Positions 49,617-59,380 of a stretch of 64,000 nt of DNA are shown here, piece by piece; position 1 is the stretch's first letter; the number at the start of each line of letters is the position of its first letter. Under the pieces are notes generated by a model. That model was not told the DNA's origin. It saw nothing but the letters and a program-made list of their open reading frames with translations, and searched no databases. This stretch comes from Rhizobium anhuiense. GTDB taxonomy: Bacteria; Pseudomonadota; Alphaproteobacteria; Rhizobiales; Rhizobiaceae. The stretch spans positions 62,001 through 126,000 of the forward strand of contig NZ_ML133521.1 of assembly GCF_003985145.1 (NCBI RefSeq). The letters run 5' to 3'. The translations under genes were made by a program, and so were the position numbers.

Positions 49617-50684
49617 TCAGTCGGTCAATCTCCGGCCGCTCTCGGCATCGAAGAGATGAACATGCGCGGCGTCGATCGCAACGCGCAGGGTTTCGCCCGG
49701 CCGCGCGTTGACACGTTCGCGGAAGACGCAGCTGAGGTCGCTGCCGCCGAGCTTGAGGATAAGATGCGTCTCGTAGCCGGTCGGCTCGATCACCACGATT
49801 TCACCGGGCAGGCCATTGGCATCGAGCAGGATGTATTCCGGGCGAAGCCCATAGACGAGATCGCGGCCGATGGCGTCGGCGGGCGGATTGGCGACCGGCA
49901 GCGCGGTGCCGTCGGGTGCCCTGAATCGTGTCGGGTTCTCCGGATCGAGCCGGCCCTTGATCATGTTCATCGCCGGCGAGCCGATGAAGCCGCCGACGAA
50001 GAGATTGGCCGGTTTGTCGTAGAGCTCGAGCGGCGTGCCGACCTGCTCGACGACGCCGTCATGCATGACGACGATCTTGTCGGCCATGGTCATCGCTTCG
50101 ATCTGGTCGTGGGTGACGTAGACTGTCGTCGTTTTCAGCCGCTGGTGCAGCTCCTTGATCTCGGCGCGCATGGCGACGCGCAGCTTGGCGTCGAGATTGG
50201 AGAGCGGTTCGTCGAACAGGAAGACTTCCGGATCGCGCACGATCGCCCGCCCCATGGCGACACGCTGGCGCTGGCCGCCGGAAAGCTGGCGCGGATAACG
50301 GTCGAGCAATTTGTCGAGACCAAGGATGCCGGCGGCATATTTCACCCGCTTCTCGGCTTCCGCCTTCGGCGCCTTGTTCAACATCAGCGAGAAGCCCATG
50401 TTCTGCTGCACCGTCATATGCGGATAGAGCGCATAGTTCTGGAACACCATGGCGATGTCGCGATCCTTGGGCGGCAGCGTGTTGACCACGCGCCCGCCGA
50501 TCTTGATCTCGCCGCCGGAAATGTTCTCAAGTCCGGCCAGCATCCGCAGCAGGGTGGATTTGCCGCAACCCGAGGGGCCGACCAGGATCACGAACTCACC
50601 GTCGGCGATATCGATATCCACGCCTTTGATGACCGGAAATGCACCGAATGATTTCCGCACATCCGCGAATTGAACGCCTGCCAT
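49617..50684 (-). CDS. Sugar ABC transporter ATP-binding protein (UgpC/MalK-type)
   Basis: 355 residues: Walker [10 protein letters not shown], signature [15 protein letters not shown], Walker [13 protein letters not shown], switch [11 protein letters not shown] and a C-terminal MOP/OB domain ([13 protein letters not shown]). ATG after TGGGAGGAGAGAGT. It is first in the transporter run; a 152-bp gap before the binding-protein gene contains a hairpin (CATCCC-tgagag-GGGATG) that may balance expression. Confidence 0.92.
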   Translation of the reverse strand: MAGVQFADVRKSFGAFPVIKGVDIDIADGEFVILVGPSGCGKSTLLRMLAGLENISGGEIKIGGRVVNTLPPKDRDIAMVFQNYALYPHMTVQQNMGFSLMLNKAPKAEAEKRVKYAAGILGLDKLLDRYPRQLSGGQRQRVAMGRAIVRDPEVFLFDEPLSNLDAKLRVAMRAEIKELHQRLKTTTVYVTHDQIEAMTMADKIVVMHDGVVEQVGTPLELYDKPANLFVGGFIGSPAMNMIKGRLDPENPTRFRAPDGTALPVANPPADAIGRDLVYGLRPEYILLDANGLPGEIVVIEPTGYETHLILKLGGSDLSCVFRERVNARPGETLRVAIDAAHVHLFDAESGRRLTD

Positions 50685-50857
50685 ACTCTCTCCTCCCAGA
50701 TATCGAGCGCTACATGCTATGTATTCGTATTGTCGTTATGTCTTGCCGGCGGCCGTAATCTTCTCTCTCAAGTTCTTCAAGCACGGCAATCCCGCATCTG
50801 TGGGGGTGCCTCGTCAGGCCCCTGCCGCATGATCCCGCTCGCGCCGTCTCCCCAACC

Positions 50858-51844
50858 TCATCGGGATGCACCCGGAGCATCTTCGGCGAGGTAGACCTCG
50901 ATCAGCTCGTCGACGCTGCTTTCGGCGGTAAATCCGAGTTGCGCCGCGCGTTGCGGCGTAAAGGATTTCGGCCATCCGGCGACGATCTCCTCAATGACCT
51001 CGTCGCGGCGCCGATCGATCAAATCCGCCGCTTCGGGGCCGGCGGCACGGCGCAGCGCATCAATCTGGTCGGCAACGGTGGCGGCAACCCCTGGCATGGT
51101 GAGCGTGCGCCGGACACCGAGCGACGCTGTATCGAGCGTGGCGGCATGGATCAGGAAGCTGACGGCCGAACGCGGGCTCGCCAGCCAGTGCTTGACCGTT
51201 TCTTCGACCGGCAGAACGGCACGCTGGCCTGCGAGCGGTTCCCGCAGGATTCCGGAAAAGAAGCCCGATGCGGCGGCGTTCGGCGCGCCGGGGCGGATGA
51301 CGATGGTCGGCAACCGAATTCCGATGCCGTCCACGAAGCCGCGGCGCGAATAGTCGGCAAGCAGAAGCTCCGATATCGCTTTCTGGACTCCGTAGCTGGT
51401 GAGGGGCGCCAGCACGTAGTCATCGGGAATGGGATCGGGAAACGGCGCGCCATAGACCGCGATCGACGAGGAGAAGACGAAACGGGGGACATAGGCTTGG
51501 CGACTGCCTTCCCGGCGGATCGCTTCCAGCAAGGCTCGCGTGCCGTCGAGATTGACCCGATAGCCGAGGTCGAAATTGCGCTCGGCTTCGCCGGAAACGA
51601 TCGCGGCGAGATGGAAGATCACATCGGCCCGACCCGCCGCAAGTGCCGCCGCTGCGTCGCTTTCGGAAATATCGGCCGCCAGCGCTTCCGCCGGCACGGA
51701 GATGTCGGCGGGCACCGGCGGAAGCGTTACATCCACAAGCGTCATGCGCGTGATTGTATCTCCGCCGAGGAAACCGCTGCGCCCCAGTGTGGCGGCGAGC
51801 TTCCGGCCGATCATTCCTCCCGCGCCGATAATGAGAATATGCAT
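50858..51844 (-). CDS. NAD-dependent epimerase/dehydratase, DenD (D-erythronate dehydrogenase)-like
   Basis: 328 residues of an extended SDR: IGAGGMIGRKLAATL, VIFHLAAIVSGEAERNFDLGY (in part), FSSSIAVYG and catalytic Tyr/Lys in SYGVQKAISELLL. The AIVSGEAE and RLPTIVIRPGAPNAAAS segments recall DenD, which oxidises D-erythronate to 2-keto-D-erythronate. The partner enzymes OtnC and OtnI are not in the window. It lies between the transporter genes and a GntR regulator on the same strand. Confidence 0.75.
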   Translation of the reverse strand: MHILIIGAGGMIGRKLAATLGRSGFLGGDTITRMTLVDVTLPPVPADISVPAEALAADISESDAAAALAAGRADVIFHLAAIVSGEAERNFDLGYRVNLDGTRALLEAIRREGSRQAYVPRFVFSSSIAVYGAPFPDPIPDDYVLAPLTSYGVQKAISELLLADYSRRGFVDGIGIRLPTIVIRPGAPNAAASGFFSGILREPLAGQRAVLPVEETVKHWLASPRSAVSFLIHAATLDTASLGVRRTLTMPGVAATVADQIDALRRAAGPEAADLIDRRRDEVIEEIVAGWPKSFTPQRAAQLGFTAESSVDELIEVYLAEDAPGASR

Positions 51845-51865
51845 CGTGTTTCGCCTCCCTGCGAA

Positions 51866-52594
51866 CTACGAGAAGAGTAACTTGGTCGTCGTATAAATAC
51901 GGGTTTCGTGGATTGCGAAGGCCGCAGCCGCAGCATCCGGGTCCCGCGTCTCCAGGCCGGCAAGGATCATCCGGTGATCGGCGATGCTGGTGGCGATGCT
52001 ACCGGGCTGCGATACGACGCGCCTTCGGTGGCTGAGAAGGTAGGAATAGAGGTCGGCGGCCATATCAGCCAGCACCGCGTTGCCGCTGGAACGGTAGATA
52101 GCGGTGTGAAATTCCCGGTCGCATATCAAGAAACGGACAGGATCGTCACAGGCGGCCTCCTGTGCTGCGATCGACTTGCGGAGATAGTCAAGCGTCGAGG
52201 GCTCCATCTTGACCGCGGCAGCCCTGACGACCTGCGCTTCGATGAGAAGTCGCGCCTCATGAACATTGTCGAGACTGTAGGCCGCAATGTCGCGATACCG
52301 CGCAGCCTGGACAGCCAATTCGCCGACATCCTCCGATGCCACCACGGTTCGGGTCCCATGGGCGACGGAGAGAATCCCATGCGTGGAAAGGATGAGGATC
52401 GCGCCACGGACGGTCTCGCGGCTGACCGACAGCGCGGAAGCCAATTCGCGCTCGCTTGGCAAGGGATCGCCCACTTTGAGGATGCCCGTCGCTATGAAGG
52501 TCGCAATCTTCTGGACGACGAAGTCTTTCATCGACTTCTTCGGCGCTCCGCCGAGCGTCGCAACGTCGTCTTCGAGCATTGCTCGAACATCCAT
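51866..52594 (-). CDS. GntR-family regulator (FadR/FCD type)
   Basis: 242 residues: N-terminal winged HTH (GDPLPSERELASALSVSRETVRGAILILSTHGILSV, in part) and a C-terminal all-helical FCD domain with metal-binding His (CDREFHTAIYRSSGN, SIADHRMILAGLETRD). It is first in the leftward set and has an 18-bp-arm inverted repeat 20 bp upstream of its ATG. Likely represses itself, the DenD-like gene and the transporter until a sugar-acid ligand binds. Confidence 0.9.
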   Translation of the reverse strand: MDVRAMLEDDVATLGGAPKKSMKDFVVQKIATFIATGILKVGDPLPSERELASALSVSRETVRGAILILSTHGILSVAHGTRTVVASEDVGELAVQAARYRDIAAYSLDNVHEARLLIEAQVVRAAAVKMEPSTLDYLRKSIAAQEAACDDPVRFLICDREFHTAIYRSSGNAVLADMAADLYSYLLSHRRRVVSQPGSIATSIADHRMILAGLETRDPDAAAAAFAIHETRIYTTTKLLFS

Positions 52595-52613
52595 TGCTTT
52601 TCCCCCTCCCCGC

Positions 52614-52656
52614 GCTCAGGTCTACTGGTCCGGTAAGTGGACCAGTAGACCTGAGC
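52614..52656. promoter_or_regulatory. Large perfect inverted repeat upstream of the GntR gene
   Basis: Arms 52614-52631 (GCTCAGGTCTACTGGTCC) and 52639-52656 are exact reverse complements over 18 bp with a 7-bp spacer. Each arm contains GGTCTACTGG, itself close to the GT-x-TAC half-sites of FadR-type regulators, so two dimers could bind. As RNA it would also be a strong hairpin in the 5' leader. Confidence 0.75.
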
Positions 52657-52771
52657 GGAAGAGGCTTGTCAATGCAGCACGTCATGATCGGCCGAGCATC
52701 CTCGCCTTGACGATGACCCCTTCCGCACGGTCATCCAGGCGTTATAGTATGGGGAAGCAAGAGCGAGCGTG

Positions 52772-53041
52772 ATGACGGGACAAGATACAAGCCACCTCCT
52801 GGAACGGATGACGATCGTCGGTGATCTCGAGGCCGCCTCCTTTGTCCCCTGGATCCGGCGCCACGCCGCCAAGCTTGGGCTGTCGCACACCATCTCTCAT
52901 ACGAGTCCCATGCGGATCGAACTTGAGGTTGCCGGGCCGGAGGAGCTGATCGACATGATGGAGATGGGATGCTCTCTCGGGCCTATCGACGTATGGGTCG
53001 AGGGCATAGAACGCACGACGATCATCGGCGAAAGAGCCTAG
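52772..53041 (+). CDS. Acylphosphatase-fold protein lacking catalytic residues
   Basis: 89 residues from ATG 52772. The acylphosphatase pattern is recognisable over its length (FVPWIRRHAAKLGL, then IELEVAGPEELIDMM and GPIDVWVEGIER), but the catalytic Arg of the G-F-R loop aligns to Val (ASFVPW) and the catalytic Asn aligns to His/Ser (HTISHTSP). The N-terminal start and ribosome site are weak. It may bind rather than hydrolyse acyl-phosphates. It precedes the Rieske operon by 155 bp; a link is unproven. Confidence 0.7.
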   Translation: MTGQDTSHLLERMTIVGDLEAASFVPWIRRHAAKLGLSHTISHTSPMRIELEVAGPEELIDMMEMGCSLGPIDVWVEGIERTTIIGERA

Positions 53042-53196
53042 TACCGGCTACCGTGTATTTTGCGCCGTGCATATTATTTACTCAATGTTGCCAATGCGAA
53101 ATAATTATGCAAACCTGATAAGGTTGAGCGGAATTGCCTCGATGCGGAGGCGGGACGTGCTCGGCAAGCATATGATTTTGTTTGGGAACTCTAGTC

Positions 53197-53850
53197 ATGC
53201 CATCCGCTACGACCGGCTTTTGGACGCCAGTCGCTCTGTCCCGGGATTTGCCCGCCGGCACCGTCATGACGGCACGGACGGCAGCCGGATCGATTGCCCT
53301 GTGGCGCAGCGCTTCCGGGTGCATATCGGCATCGGCCGATCGCTGTCCGCATCGCGGCATGCGTCTGTCTCACGGCTTCGTGCGCGGCGAGGCGCTCTCC
53401 TGCATCTATCACGGCTGGAGTTATGGTCAGGCCGGAAACTGTCTCCGCATTCCGGCCCATCCAGGGCTGGCGCCACCGGAAACCATCCGCGTCGCCACCC
53501 ATGACGTAGAGGAGGCGGACAACGTGATCTGGGTCGCCGTGGGCACGCCGGCTGCGAAGCCGCCGCGGCTTGAGGGCCTCATTCCCCTGCGTTCGCTGAC
53601 GGCGTTGGCCGGCATTGAGGCGATTGAGGCGGCTGCTGGCGCGAAGGCAAGTCCCGAGGGTTTGCTCGAGTTCGACGTAACAACCGGGACCATCTGTCTG
53701 CTATTGTCCGCTCAAGAAGATGGACAGACGCTGATGCACGTGCTGCTGAAGGCGGACACCGGCCCCGCGGCGGGCATTGGCGCTTCGCGGGCCGCCGAGA
53801 GCCTGCGCCGCCGGGCCGAGGATCTTCAGAGGAAGGAGATCGGCCAATGA
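53197..53850 (+). CDS. Stand-alone Rieske [2Fe-2S] component of a split oxygenase
   Basis: 217 residues from ATG 53197. The Rieske ligands are CPHRGMRLSHG and CIYHGWSYG (C-x-H, 16 residues, C-x-x-H). The remaining ~110 residues are unfamiliar. In ordinary ring-hydroxylating oxygenases this domain is fused to the mononuclear-iron domain; here that domain is the next gene, overlapping by ATGA. It would feed electrons to that subunit. Confidence 0.85.
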   Translation: MPSATTGFWTPVALSRDLPAGTVMTARTAAGSIALWRSASGCISASADRCPHRGMRLSHGFVRGEALSCIYHGWSYGQAGNCLRIPAHPGLAPPETIRVATHDVEEADNVIWVAVGTPAAKPPRLEGLIPLRSLTALAGIEAIEAAAGAKASPEGLLEFDVTTGTICLLLSAQEDGQTLMHVLLKADTGPAAGIGASRAAESLRRRAEDLQRKEIGQ

Positions 53851-54692
53851 CCATGCAGGCGATGACCGACGAATGGTATCCGGTCGGGCTCTTCAGCCAG
53901 CTCGACGGCGCTGGTCGCAGGACGGCACTGATGGGCGAGCCGATCGAAGTGGCGCGCGATGGCGACGGTAATGCCAAGGTGACGTGCGGCGACGGCCGTG
54001 TACTGCCGGTGCGCGTGCGTTACGGTCATGTCTGGTCCTCCCTCGGCGCGCCGAAGAAGGAACTTTTCCCGATTCCCGAGGCCGACCAGCCCGGCCGCCG
54101 CTTCGTCGATGTCGGCGTGGTGCGGGTGCGCTGCTCGCCGCTGCGTGCCGTCGAGAATTTTCTCGACATCGCCCATTTCCCCTTCGTCCACACCGACATT
54201 CTCGGCGCCGAGCCGCACACCGAGGTTCAGAACTACAAGGTCGATATCCGCGAGGAAGAAGACGAGGTCTGGGCGACGCAGGTGAAATTTTACCAGCCGC
54301 AGGCTGCCAAGTCGGCAAGCGGCGGCATCACCACGGAATATATGTACCGCGTGCCGGCACCGACCTGCTCCGTGCTTTACAAAACCTGCCCGCCGCGCCC
54401 GAGCGAATGGGATGTCATCACGCTTTTCGTGCAGCCGCTGGCCGAGGACCTCTGCGACGTCTGGCCATGGATGGCGCTCTTTGACGACGAGACCGCGATG
54501 ACCGACCTCATCCACTTCCAGCAGACGATCTTTCTGCAGGACCGTTCGATCCTCGAAAATCAGATTCCGCGGCTGCTGCCGCTCGACCCCGGCATGGAAA
54601 TCCCGACGCGGGCCGATCTGACATCGATCGCCTACCGGCGCTGGCTGAAGCGCCACAATTATACCTATGGCGCACAGCTGGTGGCGCAATGA
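53847..54692 (+). CDS. Mononuclear-iron catalytic subunit of a Rieske-type oxygenase
   Basis: 281 residues, no Rieske domain. The Fe site is NFLDIAHFPFVHTD (Asp, His, His in D-x2-H-x4-H spacing), and a late acidic segment (DDETAMTDLIHFQQTIFLQD) offers the third ligand. The fold resembles the C-terminal part of vanillate O-demethylase-type oxygenases. Coupled by overlap to the Rieske gene and the GST gene. A hydroxylation or demethylation of a small heterocycle is likely; the transporter downstream suggests a purine-like substrate. Confidence 0.8.
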   Translation: MTMQAMTDEWYPVGLFSQLDGAGRRTALMGEPIEVARDGDGNAKVTCGDGRVLPVRVRYGHVWSSLGAPKKELFPIPEADQPGRRFVDVGVVRVRCSPLRAVENFLDIAHFPFVHTDILGAEPHTEVQNYKVDIREEEDEVWATQVKFYQPQAAKSASGGITTEYMYRVPAPTCSVLYKTCPPRPSEWDVITLFVQPLAEDLCDVWPWMALFDDETAMTDLIHFQQTIFLQDRSILENQIPRLLPLDPGMEIPTRADLTSIAYRRWLKRHNYTYGAQLVAQ

Positions 54693-55348
54693 AGCTCTAC
54701 GACTACATTCTCTCGCCGAGCTGCTACAAGGTGCGCCTTATGGCGGCGCTGACCGGAGTGAAGCTGGAACTCCGCCCGGTAGATTTTCATCCCGGCGCCG
54801 AGCATCGCGGCCCCGAGCTGCTTGCGCTCAACCCGGCAGGCTCGATTCCGATCCTGGAGGATGGCGACCTGATCCTGACCGAATCCTCGGCCATTCTCGT
54901 CTATCTCGCCGCCAAGGCAGCACCCGAATGGCTCGGCGGCGGCAGGGCCGAGGAAGCGGCGCGGGTGCAGCAGTGGCTGTCGTTCTCCGGCCGGCTGACG
55001 GCAAGCCTCGGGGCAGCGCGGCTTCACGAAATGCTGCTGCGGCCGGGCGATATCGGCGCGCTGCAGGCCCAGGGCATCGCCGCGCTTCGCGAACTTGAGG
55101 CCGGGCTTGTCGAGCAGGGCCTTCGCGGCATGCGTTTCCTCGCAGCCGACCGGCCGACAATTGCCGATATCGCCTGCTTCCCTTATGTGGCGCTGGCCCC
55201 CGATGGCGGTGTCATACTGGATTCCTATCCCGCCATCCGGCTCTGGTCCCGAGCGCTGCGCGCCCTCGACAACTTCATCGAGATGCCAGGCATTCACCGG
55301 CTGCACGAATTGAAGCCCGAACCCCAGATCGAACCGGGCGAGGCGTGA
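54689..55348 (+). CDS. Glutathione S-transferase family protein
   Basis: 219 residues: thioredoxin-like N-terminal domain (MKLYDYILSPSCYKVRLMAAL with Ser/Cys at the active-site turn, in part), ALNPAGSIPILEDGDLILTES (glutathione-binding Pro and Ser) and a helical C-terminal domain (IADIACFPYVAL). It overlaps both neighbours by ATGA/TGATG. In this operon it may handle a reactive product or act as an isomerase. Confidence 0.9.
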   Translation: MKLYDYILSPSCYKVRLMAALTGVKLELRPVDFHPGAEHRGPELLALNPAGSIPILEDGDLILTESSAILVYLAAKAAPEWLGGGRAEEAARVQQWLSFSGRLTASLGAARLHEMLLRPGDIGALQAQGIAALRELEAGLVEQGLRGMRFLAADRPTIADIACFPYVALAPDGGVILDSYPAIRLWSRALRALDNFIEMPGIHRLHELKPEPQIEPGEA

Positions 55349-56730
55349 TGATGGCCGGCTACCTCCTGAAGAATTGCGCGGCCGTGATCGTCGACGAGGG
55401 CAAGGGACCGGTCGTCCATCGCAATGTCGATCTGCTGACCAGCGGCCCAGAGATCGTGGCGATCGGCGAAAATCTCGCGGCGGACGCACTGCCTCCCGGC
55501 ACGACCGTTCAGGATGCTGCCGGCTGGTTCGTCTATCCAGGCCTGGTCAACACCCATCATCACTTCTTCCAGTGCTTCGTGCGCAACCGCGCCGATCTCG
55601 ACTGGACGAAGCTCTCGGTGATCGAGTGGCTCGACCGCATCTACCCGATCTTTTCTCAGCTCAACGAGGAGTGCTTTTACCACTCCTCCGTCACCGCGAT
55701 GGCCGAGATGATCAAGCATGGCTGCACCACGGCCTTGGATCACCAGTATAATTTCCCCCGGCATGCCGGGAAGCGGCTGATCGATCGCCAGTTCGAAGCG
55801 GCCGAGCTGCTCGGCATGCGTTTCCATGCCGGCCGCGGCGGCAACACCCTGCCGAAGTCGGAAGGCTCGACCATTCCCGACGAGATGCTGGAAACGACGG
55901 ACGAATTCATCGCCGACTGCGCCCGGCTGATCGAGACCTATCACGATACCAGCCGCTTCAGCATGCGCCAGGTCGTGGTCGCACCCTGCCAGCCGGTGAA
56001 CTGCTACCGTGAGACGTTCGTGGAATCGGTGGCATTGGCGCGTGATCGCGGGGTCATGATGCACACGCATGTCGGCGAGGGCGAAAGTCCGGTCATTCAG
56101 GCGCGTCACGGCATGCGCACGGTGGATTATCTCGAAGACCTCGGTTTTGCCGGACCCGACGCCTTCTATGCCCATTGCTGGGAGTTGACCCACGACGAAC
56201 TCAGGAAGATGGCGGCCAGTGGCACCGGGGTGGCGCACTGCCCGGAACCCGTCTATCTGGTCGGCGCAGAAGTCACCGATATTCCCGCCATGGCCGCTTT
56301 CGGCCTGCGCGTCGGCCTCGGCTGCGACGGTGCTGCCTCCAACGACAATTCCAACCTGATGCACTGCCTGCACTCCGCCTACATGCTGCAGTGCCTCGTC
56401 TCCTCCACCCGCACCCACCCCGTGCCGCCGCCGGTCGATTTCCTCGGCTACGGCACGTCAGGGGGTGCCAGCCTGCTTGGCCGGCGCGATATCGGCCGAC
56501 TGGCGCCCGGCATGGCCGCCGACCTGTTTGCGATCGACACCCGCCGCATGGATTATGTCGGCACGCGGCACGACCCGCTGAGCCTGATTGCCCGCGTCGG
56601 CATCGGCATGGCGACCGACATAACCATGATCAATGGCCGCATCGTCTGGCAGAAGGGCGAATTCCCCGGGCTCGACGAGGCCAAGCTGGCTGCCGAAGCG
56701 GAAGCTGCCCTATCCGCCGTGAAATTCTAG
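55348..56730 (+). CDS. Amidohydrolase, TrzA/AtzB/8-oxoguanine-deaminase-like
   Basis: About 460 residues; GTG 55345 is an alternative start. Metal site YPGLVNTHHHFFQCF, then MMHTHVGEGES, FYAHCWELTHDEL and VGLGCDGAASNDNSNLM give the His/His/His/Asp set of the COG0402 group, with AHCPEPVYLVG near the substrate loop. The closest characterised functions I know are 8-oxoguanine deaminase and hydroxy-s-triazine hydrolases. Followed after 25 bp by a BMP-type transporter, so a purine-derived substrate is favoured. Confidence 0.82.
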   Translation: MMAGYLLKNCAAVIVDEGKGPVVHRNVDLLTSGPEIVAIGENLAADALPPGTTVQDAAGWFVYPGLVNTHHHFFQCFVRNRADLDWTKLSVIEWLDRIYPIFSQLNEECFYHSSVTAMAEMIKHGCTTALDHQYNFPRHAGKRLIDRQFEAAELLGMRFHAGRGGNTLPKSEGSTIPDEMLETTDEFIADCARLIETYHDTSRFSMRQVVVAPCQPVNCYRETFVESVALARDRGVMMHTHVGEGESPVIQARHGMRTVDYLEDLGFAGPDAFYAHCWELTHDELRKMAASGTGVAHCPEPVYLVGAEVTDIPAMAAFGLRVGLGCDGAASNDNSNLMHCLHSAYMLQCLVSSTRTHPVPPPVDFLGYGTSGGASLLGRRDIGRLAPGMAADLFAIDTRRMDYVGTRHDPLSLIARVGIGMATDITMINGRIVWQKGEFPGLDEAKLAAEAEAALSAVKF

Positions 56731-56755
56731 AAAACCAAAAGAGGGAACTGAGACC

Positions 56756-57853
56756 ATGACCAAACTGACCCGCAGAAACCTGATGACGGCCGCTGCCGCC
56801 ACCGGCCTTGCCGGTGTGCTCGGCAGCCGCCTTGCTTTGGCCGCCGACGCGCCGCTCGGCATCACCCTCGTCGTCCCTTCGCCGATCGGCGATGTCGGCT
56901 GGGGACATGCACTGGCCGCCGGCCTCGAGCCGATCAAGGCCGCTTACGGCGACAAGGTGAAGGTCACCGTGCTTGAGAATATCGCCGAAGGCCCGGATGC
57001 CGACCGCATCATGAACAAGACTGTCGCCGACGGAAACAAGTTCCTGGTCGCCGGCTCTTTCGGCTATCAGAACGGCGCCCTGCAGATCGCCCGCCGCGAT
57101 CCGAGCGTTACGGTCCTGCATGCTTCCGGCTTCCAGGTCGCTCCGAACTTCTCGCCTTTCGCCGCCAAATATTTCCAGGGTACCTATCTGCTCGGCATGG
57201 CAGCGGCAGCGCTTTCCAAGACCGGCAAGCTCGGCTCCGTTTCGGCTTTTGCCATCCCCGAGCTCATCACCTCGATCAATGCCTTCACGCTCGGCGCCCA
57301 GGCGGTCAAGCCCGACATCGAAGTCTCGGTCGTCTGGGTCAACTCCTGGTTCGACCCGGCCAAGGAGCAGGAAGCCGCCAAGGCGCTGATTGCGCAGAAG
57401 TGCGACGTGATCTTCTCCAACGCCCAGGACACGCCGTCCGTCATCTCGGCCTGCGAGGAAGCCGGCGTCTATGCCTTCAACCTCAATTCTTCGATGAAGA
57501 AATATGCGCCGAAGACCTATCTCGGCTGCGTCGCGACGGATTGGTCACCATTCTTCAAAGCTTCGGTCGATGCCCATCTCGCCGGTACCTTCAAGGGCGC
57601 CAATGCCTTCCTCGGCGTCGCCGACAAGGTCGTCGAGGTGGTCGACTGGAATCCGGATATTCCGGCTGACGTCATGACCAAGATCAAGGAAATCGAGGCA
57701 AAGATCGCCGACGGCAGCTTCTCGCCCTTCACCGGGCCGATCGCCAAGGCCGACGGCAGCGAAGGCGTCGCATCCGGCGCGACCATGGCCGACCCCGAGA
57801 TCATCGCCATGAATTGGCACGTCAAGGGCGTGTCCACGCCGCTGCCGAAATAA
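56756..57853 (+). CDS. BMP-family (PnrA/Med-like) ABC transporter substrate-binding protein
   Basis: 365 residues with an N-terminal signal (LTRRNLMTAAAATGLAGVLG; the RR suggests Tat export). The BMP fold is clear: LVVPSPIGDVGWGHALAAGL, VAGSFGYQNGALQIARRDP, AAKYFQGTYLLGMAAAAL and DVIFSNAQDTPSVISACEEAG (in part). Members bind nucleosides or nucleobases. It leads the transporter part of the operon. Confidence 0.9.
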   Translation: MTKLTRRNLMTAAAATGLAGVLGSRLALAADAPLGITLVVPSPIGDVGWGHALAAGLEPIKAAYGDKVKVTVLENIAEGPDADRIMNKTVADGNKFLVAGSFGYQNGALQIARRDPSVTVLHASGFQVAPNFSPFAAKYFQGTYLLGMAAAALSKTGKLGSVSAFAIPELITSINAFTLGAQAVKPDIEVSVVWVNSWFDPAKEQEAAKALIAQKCDVIFSNAQDTPSVISACEEAGVYAFNLNSSMKKYAPKTYLGCVATDWSPFFKASVDAHLAGTFKGANAFLGVADKVVEVVDWNPDIPADVMTKIKEIEAKIADGSFSPFTGPIAKADGSEGVASGATMADPEIIAMNWHVKGVSTPLPK

Positions 57854-57856
57854 GTC

Positions 57857-59380
57857 ATGACGACCCCGCTCCTGTCGCTGCGCGGCATTTCGAAGAGCTA
57901 CGGCCAGATTCACGCCAACCAGGCCATCGATCTGGACGTGGCTCCGCAATCGATCCATGCGATTCTCGGAGAAAATGGCGCGGGAAAATCGACGCTGATG
58001 AAGCTGATCTACGGCGTCGAGCAACCGGATGACGGAGACGTCGTCTGGGAAGGAAAACCCTTGCGCCTCGCCTCTCCGGCGGAGGCAAGGCGCAACGGTA
58101 TCGGCATGGTCTTCCAGCATTTTTCGCTGTTCGAGACCCTGACCGTCCTGGAGAATATTCGGCTGGTCGTGCCGGGCCGCAAGGCTGAGCTCAACGAACG
58201 CATCCGGACGCTTGGACGGGAGTTCGGCCTGGAAGTCGACCCGCTCGCCCACGTGCATGCGCTGTCCGTCGGCGAGCGGCAACGGGTGGAGATCATCCGA
58301 AGCCTGATGACCGATCCGAAGCTGCTGATCCTCGACGAACCCACCTCCGTCCTGCCGCCGCAACTGGTGGAGAAGCTGTTCGACACGCTGCGCCGGCTGC
58401 GCGACGGCGGCGTTTCCATCCTGTTGATCTCCCACAAGCTCGAGGAAATCCGGGCAATCTGCGACCGGGCGACCATTCTGCGCGGCGGCCGCGTGACCGG
58501 GAATGTCGACCCGCGTGAACATGATGCCCATGACCTTGCCCGCATGATGATCGGCCGCGACATGCCCGAACCCTTGTCGGCGCTGCCGCTGTCCGGCGGG
58601 GAAAAGCGGCTGGAGATCATCGGTCTGGACTATCAGCCGGACGATCCCTTTGCGGTGTCGCTCTCCGGCATCAGCCTCGAAGTGCATGCCGGTGAAATTC
58701 TGGGGATCGCCGGTATTTCGGGCAACGGCCAAAGCGAGCTTGCCGCGTTGGTCTCGGGCGAGACGGTGCTGGGGCGCGACCAGCGCGACCGGATCTACAT
58801 GATGGGGATGGATGTCGGCAGGCTCGATGCCGCGGCGCGACGGACGCTTGGATTTGCCTTCGTTCCGGAGGACCGGCTCGGACGCGGCGCCGTGCCCGAA
58901 ATGTCGCTTATCCTCAACAGCCTGCTGACGGCCCATCCGCTGAAGCTTTTGCGCCATGGTCTTCTCGACAAGGCGCGGGCGACGGCGTTCACCGAGGATT
59001 GTATCCGTCAGTATGATGTCCGCACACCCGGCCCGGATGCGGAAGCCGGGACGCTTTCCGGCGGCAATCTGCAGAAATTCATCGTCGGCCGGGAAATCAT
59101 GCTGGCTCCCAAATTGCTGTTCGTGGCGCAGCCGACCTGGGGCGTCGATATCGGCGCCGCATCCGCCATTCGCAGCCGTCTGGTCGCATTGCGCAATCAG
59201 GGCATGGCGATCCTTGTTATTTCCGAAGAGCTGGAAGAGCTGTTCGAGCTCTGCGATTCCATCCAGGTGCTGCATCACGGCCGGCTCAGCCCGCCGCTAA
59301 AAACGCGGGACACACAGCCCGAAGAGATCGGCCGATACATGATCGGGGCACAAGCCTCACCCGAGAAAGTCCGTCTATGA
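57857..59380 (+). CDS. Nucleoside-type ABC transporter ATP-binding protein (two cassettes)
   Basis: 507 residues with two ATPase halves. First: GENGAGKST, LSVGERQRVEIIRSL and LLILDEPTSVL. Second: GISGNGQSELA, AGTLSGGNLQKFIVGREI and a degenerate Walker B (LLFVAQPTWGVD). This is the YufO/NupB type used by BMP systems. Start is 3 bp after the binding-protein stop. Confidence 0.92.
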   Translation: MTTPLLSLRGISKSYGQIHANQAIDLDVAPQSIHAILGENGAGKSTLMKLIYGVEQPDDGDVVWEGKPLRLASPAEARRNGIGMVFQHFSLFETLTVLENIRLVVPGRKAELNERIRTLGREFGLEVDPLAHVHALSVGERQRVEIIRSLMTDPKLLILDEPTSVLPPQLVEKLFDTLRRLRDGGVSILLISHKLEEIRAICDRATILRGGRVTGNVDPREHDAHDLARMMIGRDMPEPLSALPLSGGEKRLEIIGLDYQPDDPFAVSLSGISLEVHAGEILGIAGISGNGQSELAALVSGETVLGRDQRDRIYMMGMDVGRLDAAARRTLGFAFVPEDRLGRGAVPEMSLILNSLLTAHPLKLLRHGLLDKARATAFTEDCIRQYDVRTPGPDAEAGTLSGGNLQKFIVGREIMLAPKLLFVAQPTWGVDIGAASAIRSRLVALRNQGMAILVISEELEELFELCDSIQVLHHGRLSPPLKTRDTQPEEIGRYMIGAQASPEKVRL

